Below are positions 27,901 to 39,900 of a stretch of DNA of 64,000 nucleotides, in pieces. A model generated the notes under the pieces. It saw only the letters and a list, made by a program, of their open reading frames with translations, made no database searches and was not told where the DNA came from. Each line of letters starts with the position of its first letter. The stretch's first letter is position 1. The stretch is taken from the NCBI GenBank assembly GCA_947685225.1, contig CANTUV010000056.1, positions 384,501-448,500 on the forward strand. Direction: 5' to 3'. Source of the DNA: Garcia nutans (Eukaryota > Streptophyta > Magnoliopsida > Malpighiales > Euphorbiaceae). Both the position numbers and the translations under genes were made by a program.

Positions 27901-30900
27901 AATTTTTTTTAAAAGAATAAACTCGATTTCACCCGTATGTACAATATAAACCAACCGAATATAACCAAAATGTATTCCGTTCGGTCGGATTTGGTCAGTT
28001 CCAAAAAATTTGCACACCTCTATGTCTCACTTCTTCTAAAAAAAATTATAAGCCAAAAAAAAAAGATTCCTCGCACCTTGTTATATCAATTCAACATATG
28101 AAGCTAGAAGTATAAATTAACTAATAGTGTGAGTGAGATGGAGAGCAAGTTGAATGGCACAATGCATTTACTGCAAAAAAAGCTAACTCCCCCCTTTGAA
28201 TCATACAAATGGACAAGAAGCTATCAACAATAAAATGCAGACAATAGGGCACAAACCTTTCCCCCACCAGCAAGAACCTCAATAAGTAGAGTCTCCTCAA
28301 GTTTCTCATCAACTTCATCTCCAATCTGCAATATAAAAGGAACAAATATTAAAGTGATGAACTAGCACATGTTCGAAGTAATTAGAAAAGATCAAAAATA
28401 ACTCCATCAACACACAAAATACCCCGACCAGAACACCTATACTGGCTGTATGAATCGACTTCACACCTTTGAAAAATAAAGAAAAAAGAGTATATCTAAA
28501 ATTTGGGAAACATGAACCAATTTTTCCTCCTACCACTGGGTTACATCTAACCTTTCCATATATGCAGAACTTCGTCTCCACTAGTACCCCATTAATGACA
28601 AGGTCAGCTGTTTTCAAATTTGGCGTCTGGCGCCCACCAAACTCAGCTGCAAAATCATTTGTTTCCCCAAGTACATCAACTGTTGAAGGAACCTTCATTG
28701 AAAATTAATAGAAAATTCAGTAATAAGCAATTGTTCATGGAAAAAAATTGACTAGAATTATATCATTATCATACAGAAGCTTGATATGTAGACTGTATTA
28801 GTCCTTTAAACCAAATTGTTTTCTCCTCTTCATTGCGAAACTCTAAAATCCAGGTTCTAGAAGATTCCAATGCCTGGGAAAAATAAGAAAACAAATCAAA
28901 CTCATAAAAGACAAGAAATCCCAATAACCACCAAAAAGCATAAATGCATTTAATTGCCATGCATATTTTACATTCAATCATGTAAAATTCCAGAAAGCTT
29001 AGTGCCACAAAATATTTAGCATTAAGCATCAGAATATAACTTATTGCATTTAATTGAGTTAGGAGTTAAAACTTCCAGCCATATTGAATACAAATTTGCA
29101 TAAACTCCAAAAAACAATATAAGATAAAATCTCCAGGCCAAGTACTTTATTTTCCATCATCACCAATGGTGCACAACTAAATATGGGTCATGGATTGTAG
29201 GATCATTATGATGTTCAAAAATACACTTATTTCAAGTCAATGAACAAAAGTAAGAGTATCCTTTTAAACAAGAAAATTCTTTTGACAGGAACAGAAGGGT
29301 AATTGCTGTTTTCAAACAGTGTTTGATCAATTAATCACACAGAATCATACCATCTAGCAGAAATGCAGAGACAATATTTCCATACTATATGCATACCGTG
29401 CCTTCTTTTAAATGGAAAATTCTGTGAAATGCTGATAATGCATAAAAGACTTCCCAAATCTTGTAATACAGAGTTTTCATTTGCCATCAGTTTTGAGGAA
29501 TTAGCATGGTTTTATCACCTTCTAGTGCATGGACTCATACTCTTTAGGATTATCATCTGTGCAGCAAGTGCCCATGAGAGGAGAGCATGGTAGATGTGAG
29601 TGCCAGGTTTATCGAGTCAGCGTGAGCTTAAGCTGCTGCTCTAATCTCCAATTGTTTAATGAAATCATTACTGTCCTCGCCCAAGACTTTTTCCATGTCC
29701 CAAACCAAAAACTATCATATGTTTTTCTTTTGGTTGTTCTATTCAGAAGATTTACTCACATAAATTTAATCTAGAAATATGTTATAGCCACAGCGAAGAC
29801 ATAAACAAACCTACCGGCTACAGCAATAAAGACTTGATTGGACAACACACAATCCCTCGGAAAGGCTATATAACATCAAACCCACATGACCTACCTGTTG
29901 AATGTCCATTCCCCTATTGCAGACAGCAATACAGAATGGGGAGCCACCAACATTTGACGGAGGAACCTCATTTACCTGCCTACCAGCCATGCTGCAAGTT
30001 TTATATAAAGAGAGTGAAGAATCTAGAAACCATGTAACACAACTTAAATAAAATCAAAGCCAAAAAAAAATAGTTTGACAAATAATTAACATAATAAAGA
30101 CTTCCACTACCAGGCCAAAACCATGAGTGAGGAAAATAATGGGAAAGAGATGATAGAGAAGGCAAACCTCAAGCATCGCTGGTAGCTCAGAGACCTCTGA
30201 GATTCCAAAACATAAAGATGTAATCCAGATAACACGAGAAAACAACGCTGCCATGTAGCAACAGAATTGCCAATCCCCTAAACCAAGAAATTTGATATAG
30301 TAAGCCAATTGTAAAAACAGTTTAATTTCCTTATCACTGAAAACATGAGGGCATACCTTCCAGACAAGAATTCGTGCATCAGCAGCAATATCGGCAGAAC
30401 TCCAAGGGGAAAGTTGAATTTGAAAATTATCAACAGCTGACTGGCCACAGTTCTCCATCGTATCATACAGCATTTTCAACAATTCCACAAGCCTACAGTA
30501 TCTCGCTGGTGAAAAGTGAATGCCAAGATTTGGCACTTGAACAGATATGCGTGTTGACGGATAACTTGGGTGTGGTACTTTGATCTTCAATAAATAAATT
30601 TGTAAGTATCACAGCCATAGAGTTTCATACCAGCAATTATAAAGGCAAACCATTTTTATAAATGACTGTCCTTGAATATAAAAGGTACAATAGACTATAG
30701 AGTCCACAAAAGTGAATGCAAAAATGTAATACGCTAGCTTTAACAATTTCATGAATATTGTAGTAACCTATAACAAGTTAATGTCAAACATTAAAGATAT
30801 GAATCAGAGCAATATCTCATCAATATTTGGCTTTTGAATAGATATGAGCATCCAGCGAGGTACTTTTATTTTTTATGAACATGTGCATTAGTATCAATGC

Positions 30901-33900
30901 CACAAAGTAAAAACTTCTAACATCTGGGGTAATTCTTCCATATCAAAGTATTAAAATTGTGCTGCTGAAATCACATATGCAAAATGCAAAGTGTTAACAT
31001 TCAAAAAAAAAGGTTGACACCTAAAAGATAAATATAATACCTGATCAACAATTACTGCCATTCCACACCTATCAACGAGAGAACATAAATTGTCTGTTGT
31101 TTCTGGAACACAAGATGTTATTGCATGACTGCTATCACTTGGTACAACCACTGTAGGATTCTGACAGTCAGAATCACAATTTGTAAAGAATGCAGCAATA
31201 TCTCTTCCAGATATATAGAAACGAGAATAGAGGCTCTGCCTCTGTACATCAGACTGACTTTCCTGCAACAGTAGATATGTATTTTAAGAAAAGGTTAATA
31301 ATGCTTGAGAAGGTCTTTTTTTAATAAAATATTTTATTATGATTAGAATTGAGGAAAAACATGGAAAGATTATACAGAACTACCCAAGCCAATAGGTCTA
31401 CCCCATACATCCAACACTAGAGCTCCACCAATCCCTGTGAAAAAACCCCAAGGTACCCAAATAATATACAAATGTTTGCTAACAGATAAAGAAATAGGAT
31501 TAAGATACAAATGCACAAGGTCAACATAAGGAATACCCAAAAATATTGTTTAAGAGCGAATGGATCAACGCCCAAAAATATTGAGAAGGTCTTAATAAGA
31601 AGCATACCACAGTGTGCAATGTAAAATGACCGAAATCCAAAAGAAAATGCACATCACATTTTGAGGAGCCAACTGTCCTAATAGGAACCCTGACTTTTGG
31701 AGCATCCAAATCAATGTCAAGGGCAAATCTGAGAAAACCAAGCAAACAAAAAAGTCAATTTGCTTCTGCTCTTCGGAAAAAAGCATGGAGACAAGAGAAT
31801 GAACAAGTCTACCTGTAGCTCGGGCCAAGATTAATACCCAAGTAATAACATTCCAAACACATTTCAGAAACCTCCAATATCATATATACTGATACATATG
31901 AGAAACAAACAAATATAAAATTTAATACAGCAAAATTTTAATATAGCAGTACACATATAATATGAAATAATGACTTCTACTAAGCTAAGGTTTAAAAGTT
32001 GCCCAGCCTGTTCTCCAAGCAAACATCTCTCACTAAATGTTCAACCAAAAAATTAAGGGCAAAAATTAATGGGACATCCCGTAAAATGATAATCCTCTGC
32101 TAAATTACAATTTGGATTTTCTATGTACAATAAGAAGCATTGATCACAGATAAGAACAATTTTACTTTTAGCAGCCATATCACAAAAAATATCACCTTTT
32201 CCTATCACAAGCAGTAACTAAATAATCTACAGACCAATAAAGCAAGAAGAAATATGAAAAATATATGTGAAAATAACTACCTGCAATGTTCCTCTAATAC
32301 CATCTGAAATTGTTCTTGTGCTCTACGAGTCACTTTTTCAATCTTCGTCTGCACATAGCATTGGAAAAATAAACCATTAGTTTGGCGGTCATTAAGTGAT
32401 TTACTGTGTATTGACACCAATACCTGCAAAGCATTTGCAGTTTCCAATGCAACGGTAGGACTAATTGCATTACTTCTCTTCAGAAACTCAAAAAAATGAT
32501 CAAAGCTTTCCATTAAAACCTGTAGCCAAGCAAGATGTGAGAAAGCTTCACAAGGGAAAAGAAATGAAGAAACAAGCTAATAGAAAATGCCTTCCTCAAC
32601 ATCTTATAGGCGAGGAAACCAAAGTAGCTGCAGATGCATCTTGATATTAGTGTAAATCACCCCAATCCCATATTTCAAGAAATAAGAAATCACCGTAACA
32701 TGGCAAGGAGAAATAGTTGCTGACAGCCTCCAGTCTACATTCTCCCCGACTGGTGAGTGCACAAAACTAGCAGATAATGCATTAACCTTCTTCTCACTAG
32801 ATACACTCTGCAAAACAAATTGCAAAGTGCATAAATTCCATTAGAAGTATGAAATAAATGCATATAAAAAATCCAAGACTTCTTATAGAAACAAATTTGG
32901 TTAAAACTTCCATAGGAATTGCAAGAGTAAGATATTGGAAATGGGAAATATCAAACAGAAAAGGAAAAAATTAGAAAACGCAGATCAACAGAAAACAAAC
33001 CCTGCTAATTATCAACAAAGGCATGTCGCAAAGTGTATCACAATCTTTCTGTCATAGCTAACAAACCTGAGCAAGTGAACCTCCAGGTGCAGATAAACCA
33101 TAGAATTTCAGTAACACATCACAGTGGGTGCTTCGATTTTTAATCTTTGTTGACACATGTAGTTGCTCAAATCTACCACATATAATCTGAGTCTGATTTA
33201 TATCAATAATCCTGGCAGCAGCCTGCCCAATAGATACAGTCACCAAATACTGAGTCATATTCTGCATGTCCTTCCCTATATGTGTCATTAACTCGTCATC
33301 TGGCTGGTAACTAATAAAATTATTAATTGCCTGCCATTCTTCTTTCGTAAGTCTTTCTTCTGTTAAACGTGATGCCTCGGAAGAATCCACACTATTGACA
33401 TCTTCAGGGCCTGTATTCCTACGTTGAAATGCAAAATCCAGGAATCAAAAACACAAACTTCAATTGAAGATAAAGATTTCATCAAAGCTAAAGGCGAAAA
33501 TATAAACAAATCCCATCAGAAAAGAAAACCCAAAAAAAAGTTCCAACCAACCATCTAAATGAAAACCAGCTTTTCTTCTTAAGCCTCCTTCGTTCAGCTT
33601 CTTCTTTCGATTTCAAAGATTCAACCTTGGCATGTGCAAGTAACCTAAATGATACAAAATCAAATATAAAATACCAACTTAGGAATACACTAATAGCAAA
33701 TGGAAAAATACGAATAGCATTACAGAGTATCCACCATCTTTTACAGTATGGCATTGAACCTCGTGGCATAAATACTTAAATAGCTGTAATGTAACTCATA
33801 GACCAAGAATATCCCAACCTTAAAGGAGCCTAGGCAATGATAATCCAATTCTTTTAATAGGGTTTTCAGGGGCCAACATTGTAACCAGTATCAGGATGAG

Positions 33901-36900
33901 TGTGAGAAGTGATTTGTCACACAGATATCATTTGGATTTTGCAAAGATCCCTGTGGGTTCATTCCTGTTGATTTTGGTGAAATGCAGATATATGATACCA
34001 AAACCACATTCATCATCAAGGTCATAATGCTAATCTCATGGTGAAGGATTTTCCTAGTATTTAAAGAATGATAATCCAATTATTTTAGTAGGTCGTATGG
34101 GGGATCAGCATTACAACATCATGGATGGCCAAAAAGAATGACTGTCTCAAAGACAAGATAATAGGTTTGATAAGATATCCACTTGCTCTTTTGGTGGAAT
34201 GGGCTTAGTATGTGGGAGAGCTAACCCCCATTGCGCAACCTAGGCCTAATAGGTCTCCCTGGTGAACCAAAAAGCAAACAAAAAAAAAAGATTTAGAACA
34301 GTTACAGTAGAGTAGAGTTTGAAAATTTTCCAAACAGGGCAAAAATAATTTGAGATGTTCTGGGAAAAAGTTTTCGTATATGATAAGAGATTTATAAAAT
34401 AAACCCATCATCAGATGCCTCTTTTAGAGTTGATCATACTGAGGACATAAGATACATCAGGCATTCTTTTATGCCCGAATGATTATGTTATTAAAAATTA
34501 AAACACTAAGCAAATGCTTTATACCTCCACAAAAGAATAACTTTGGAATCAAGATCTTTCTCCATTTCTCTTAGTTCTGAGGCATAAGCATTGGAAGACT
34601 GTTGAAGCGAACCAGCATACAACTGAACATAACGACGACGAAGCTGACAAAGATGTTGGATTCGATCCCATGACAATCTGTAGCTGAAGCAAAAATCAAA
34701 AGTTGATGTCAATTTCAACTTCAGAGCATGTATAGAATATAAAATCAATAAAATTTTAGTAGAATATTCCATTTTTCTTTTTGAAAAAGTCATTGAATTA
34801 TTTTTTTCTGGTATATCAACAAAGCTGATAAGCATATCTGTATCGCATCTCCTGAAGGCAAGCTTGACCCACATAAACAAATCACATGTGGATTAAAATA
34901 AATCACTTAACAAAACAATATTCTTTAAAAATTAGATGTGTTTACAGCATTCTTTACCACATCTGCCTCTGTTGCAGGACAGCTAGAACAGCATAACACC
35001 ACCACAGTTTAGCAGTATCATTTGAAACAGGTAACACAGGTCTTAAATGAGATATTTCAACATATGTCCTGTATCTTGAAACAACTTCCAGAAGTTTTAT
35101 CCAATCATGATATTGTGTCTGTGAGAAAAACCAAGCGGCGCATGAATTTAACACACAAGTCGCATGCAAAGAGAGCAAAAAGAAGTACTTCAAATGTAGG
35201 AAAAAAAATTTAACAATGCAGAGTGAATAAGAGAGAATGATCAAACCCTGGGACAAAGGCTGGAGTGACCAATAAAAGAAAAAGGTGTTCCCCAGTAAGA
35301 AAAAATGGTGATTCAAATTTAACATGTCTCCCCAAATCCAACCATGGCAAGGTTGCAGAACAGAGAGATAATATAAAACACAATAAAACCAGCAGAAAAG
35401 GTTATCACCTCTGTAATTGTCAATGAGACATCACTTAAAACAAGAGAAGCCTTCTCAAATGGAATTTCAGGATCATTCCTTTCTTGTTTTCCAAGGCGAT
35501 GATATTTGAGAACTCCAGTGATTGGTGATAGCAAGTAGTTACGATTCACAGCCCATTTAGACGCAGTTCCACAGCCAGTAGAGGGTTCATTTATACCATC
35601 TTCAAATATCTAGTTGATCAATCCAAAAGGAAAAATCAAAAAAGTGATCTTTGACCAATCATTCTAAGAAAAAAATAAATAAATAAAGAAGTAGGAGGCT
35701 AATGATTCCACAAATTGCTACCAACCTCAACCCATTCCTTTGGACTGAGATCTTCCCACCTCTTGCATATCTTCCAAGGAAGACTGCTAGAATCATGATA
35801 AACAGCAAGTCTCTCAAGCTGCAACGACTGTTTCAAGAAAATATAACACCATACAAAACTTAATAAGATGAAATTAACAAGTAAATAAACAAGCAGCAAT
35901 ACCAATGAACTCTTAACTCTTAAATCAACATCATAATAGCAAGTTTTCTCTATGGAGCAGTCCAAACCAAGTTGGACTGCTATGGGTTCACAGAAGAAAC
36001 CTCCCAAATATATGGCCTAAATCCACATGAAAATATACTGAAAGACAAATAAATAAATGCCGCAATTTTTGCTAATGCTCTCATAGTTTTGGGAAATGAA
36101 CAATAACTATCACCATGTCAACATATAATGCACCATACTACTTTCAGCTATCTGTTTCAGCAGAAACAACTCAACAAGAAATAAAGACAATCTAACCTTC
36201 CGCAATCTATCCAGCGCACCACTGGTATCAAATGTTTCATTTCCCTGCTCATCCATTGTGACAGCTGCCAGTTTAGCTAGGGTAACGCCACAAGAAAATG
36301 GATGTCCCGGATGGCTGAAAAGGCATTAGCAGATTTTTAAAATAAACAGAGGATACCAGGAAGGAACACAAAACAAGGACTCTGCATAAATAACACAAAA
36401 GGAAAAAAAGACTGCTACATAAAAAGTATATAATATCACATAAAGACCAACATGAGTAATGGACGAGGGCAGAGAGAAAGTAATTTTCAAAAGAAACGGG
36501 CACCAACCTGAACTCATCCTCAAGTCTGACATGCACATTGCTAATTGAAATCTTAAGATTTCCAATAATGGTGGCAATCAAAGAACCTAGCCATGAATTT
36601 CCAGGAGAAGGCTGCAAAAGGATAATACATCATGTTTATTGCCCTAGAACATTGATTAATATCATCAAATTTTTTAGAATTGATATGTGGAGAAATGCAA
36701 ATATACACACAGTGGTGCTATAACTTGAAAACATAACTTGTAAGACAAAATAATGAACTGAAATTCAGAGGAAGAAATTGAACAAGGTGCCACTGCCACC
36801 TCATCAACATTGAGACTAAGTAGGAGGTCCTATCCTTTTCCTATGGATAAAATCTATCAAGGCGGCATCTAAAGCTGACAAATAAATCTCAATCAAAAGA

Positions 36901-39900
36901 TTAGAGAAACAAATAGTCAAGGAAAAATAAAAAATAAGTAGTTTCAAAAGCAGAATATCATAACGTCCAAATAATCAATATAGCAAGCGCCAATTTTGAA
37001 TAACTTCAAGTAAAGCTTCCATCAATACATCCCCGAATAAGAAATAACCATCAGAAACTATTAAAAGAATTTGCAATGATAAAACAGTTAAATAAAACTT
37101 ATAATTTATAGCTCAAGTAACTATAATACATGGGTGAAAGGAGAACTAAAGCCAAAGACCATACATTTCCCGATTTTGACCTGGATATACCCTCAAGGAT
37201 TGCCAATTCTTCATCCTGCACAAACAGAGAAAAATAAAGAAACATAGTGAGAAGTACATCAAAAACAAAGCCCCAAATAGTCTTCATTCTATCAATGGAT
37301 ATCAAGAAAAATAATGCCCTAGGACCAATAAATGCCGACACTTGAATACTTTTGAAAAACAACAAATCAAAAACTCCACATTTAGCCATGTGACAGATGC
37401 ACATAAGATCTGGTGGTCAACGCATATCATAAAGGTGCATTGAAACGAAAAGAAAAAAAATCAGAAAGAAAGAAGAAGAAGCACAACAACCAAGTAATGA
37501 TTAACTAGTGAAATTATGCAAGGATAATGGGAAAGGTAAGAATAGAGAACCCCAGGAAAAGGGACCATAATGTCAAAAGCAGCTAATTAGTAAAATCTAT
37601 TGCATAAACAAAAGCTCCTAAAAGGCAAAAAAAAAATGTTATGGAGAAATTGGCACTATATATGAAAGAGAGAAAGTGTGTGTTTTACCTCGATCTGTTG
37701 AAGTTTGGTTTCAAAAAGCTTTTTCCGATCATCCTCCTGCAGTACATAATGAAGCAAACTAAACTCACAAGTAAAAAAGAAAAGGAACATCATTATTAAA
37801 CATATAATAAATTTGTTATCATTAAAAAATCTTACCTTGGGAGTCCGGCCAGCAGAGGCAGGATGAGCAAGAACGAAGACACGATCAATAAGAACAATTA
37901 CAGGTTCTTTACCCAAACTTTTCCAGGGAACCTGTCAGTTTCAAAAGAAAATAAAAGGGAAAAAGAAACCAATAAGGGCAAAATCATATGATAGGAAAAC
38001 ATATAATAGAACCAAACATATGGTTTAGGTTAACAAGGACCTGTAAAAGAAATAATGTTTAAAGGAATTTTGAATAACTTTAAGGTTTCAATCAAGAATG
38101 ATTAATTTTCTGATCATTTGAACAAAGATTATAAATCATTCCATCCTTAGACAAGCACAATTTATTCCCATGCCATATTGATCAAATCTTGAAGTCGTGA
38201 AGCTTGCTATACAAATATTTGATCCTCATATGAAAATTCTTTTTCTCTATTGTTTGTGATTGGTAAACTTCAACCTGAATTCCACCAGATAGTGTAAGCT
38301 TAAGGCCAAGGGCCATGGAGTAGAATTTATTTGCATTCTTTCACAAAAAATATTTTCTGCATTCTCCCATGGTTAGAACACGAAGGGAACTTACTCATCA
38401 AAATCTTTCCCCAGTCAACGGAAAATGAAGCACTTCTATTCCCATTTAGAAAATGATTTCTTTTTACAAAATGGCATTCCAAAATTCCGACACCCGGGTA
38501 GAAAATTTTCCATAATCTTTTCCAAATTGTACCCCAAAAGCCAAAAGAATAATTTCTGGTTAATTTCCAATGTCACAGCCAAGCAACATAAAAAAAAATT
38601 AATAATAATAATAAATCATTTTCTAATAAATTTTTTAAACAAACATAGCCTTGGATTACAAAAATAAGAAACTGAGCAGGTTAAGAAAGTACTCAACAAG
38701 TATATAGTAAGTGAAAATTTCATGTTATTTGCTTTTTTTCGAGCAGTGACAAATCCTAACACGTGAACAATGAACAAGGAAGTCAATAATGGTGTGGGAA
38801 GCTATCTGAATGCTAAATTCATCCTATGCTAATTGGTCAAGACATTAGCTACCTTTAATGTAATAGTACCAACAAAACCAGCTTTCACAGTGACTGGAAG
38901 TTTCAGTGCATTTAATGCTTCTGCCTTCAATCTCAAATCTTTGAGGACAACATCCCCTGCAAAAAAGTAGAAATAAGTACTCAAAAAGATAAAAACACAG
39001 ACAGAGGGAGAGGGAGAGGAATAAAGCATCACCCATGAAAACATTACATGAATTCTGCAAAAAAAAAATTGTTGAAGAAAAAGATTGTTTCTGAAAAATT
39101 GTTGATGATCCCAGATATAACAACTTAGCCCAAAGTCACAGGATATACAACTTAGCTCAAAGTCACAGGATATACAACTTAGCTCAAAGCCACAGTAAAC
39201 AAACACATTGAAGATTATAGGACAAACCTTTCCAGACACTAATCCTTAATGCTTCTGTTGAAAGCCCGTGGACATATTCACCCAAATATCTTCGAAGCAA
39301 GTGCAGAACCTAAGAGAAAAAATATCAATAAAAACTACTACATCCAAATATCATCTGAAACACATTTACGAGGCACAATAAATCAATAAAACCACTACTA
39401 TATATCTGCAAAATCACCATAAAAAAAATGAAACATAATTCCAAGAGAAGCATTTACATCTTCAAACACGTTTACTATGTTTGAACTGATACTGATACCG
39501 TTACCTGGCCAGCAAGAGTTATCCCGACACCTAAGGTTTGGATCCCATGGTCAGGCAAATTTCACGGAAAAACACTAACACTTTCCTACGAACTCTTAGT
39601 AAATCAAATCATAAGCAACTCAGAGCAATATAACAATAGAAGTCCGCACTAGCCATTCTCAGAAAATCTATAATGAAATTCACATAGCATTTCATTTCCA
39701 TCTACATATATTGCCATGAAAAACCATCTGAAACTTGTTTCCTATCTAGTCATAAACAGTTGGCTAACCGGAAAATCATCAGTATATTAGCGCCCAAATC
39801 CAATACTAAATTGAGCTCCTCATATTCACAAACAAACGCCACCTAGCTCAATGCAAAATTAGCTAATAAAAACAAATCTTGTCAAAAACAGTCGAGTAAA

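Larger units (their letters stand above)
22534..28024. mobile_element. MITE-like inverted-terminal element split by copia element 2
   Basis: The two flanks of copia element 2 (22534-22705 and 27760-28024) look like one small transposon of about 440 bp. The left end reads AGGGGTGGGTATCAATTGGG and the right end, on the opposite strand, TAGAGGTGTGCAAATTTTTT. The octamer TCTCACTT occurs on both sides (22526-22533 and 28025-28032), which fits an 8-bp hAT-type target duplication, although the exact right end is uncertain by about three bases. It has no coding capacity. Confidence 0.65.

Noticed and set aside
36273..36617. Long minus-strand frame running from VPS13 exon 7 into the intron
   Set aside because: The T-rich intron translation (FLCSSLFFLLCYL) is non-coding; the donor GTTGG after DEF keeps frame with exon 8.
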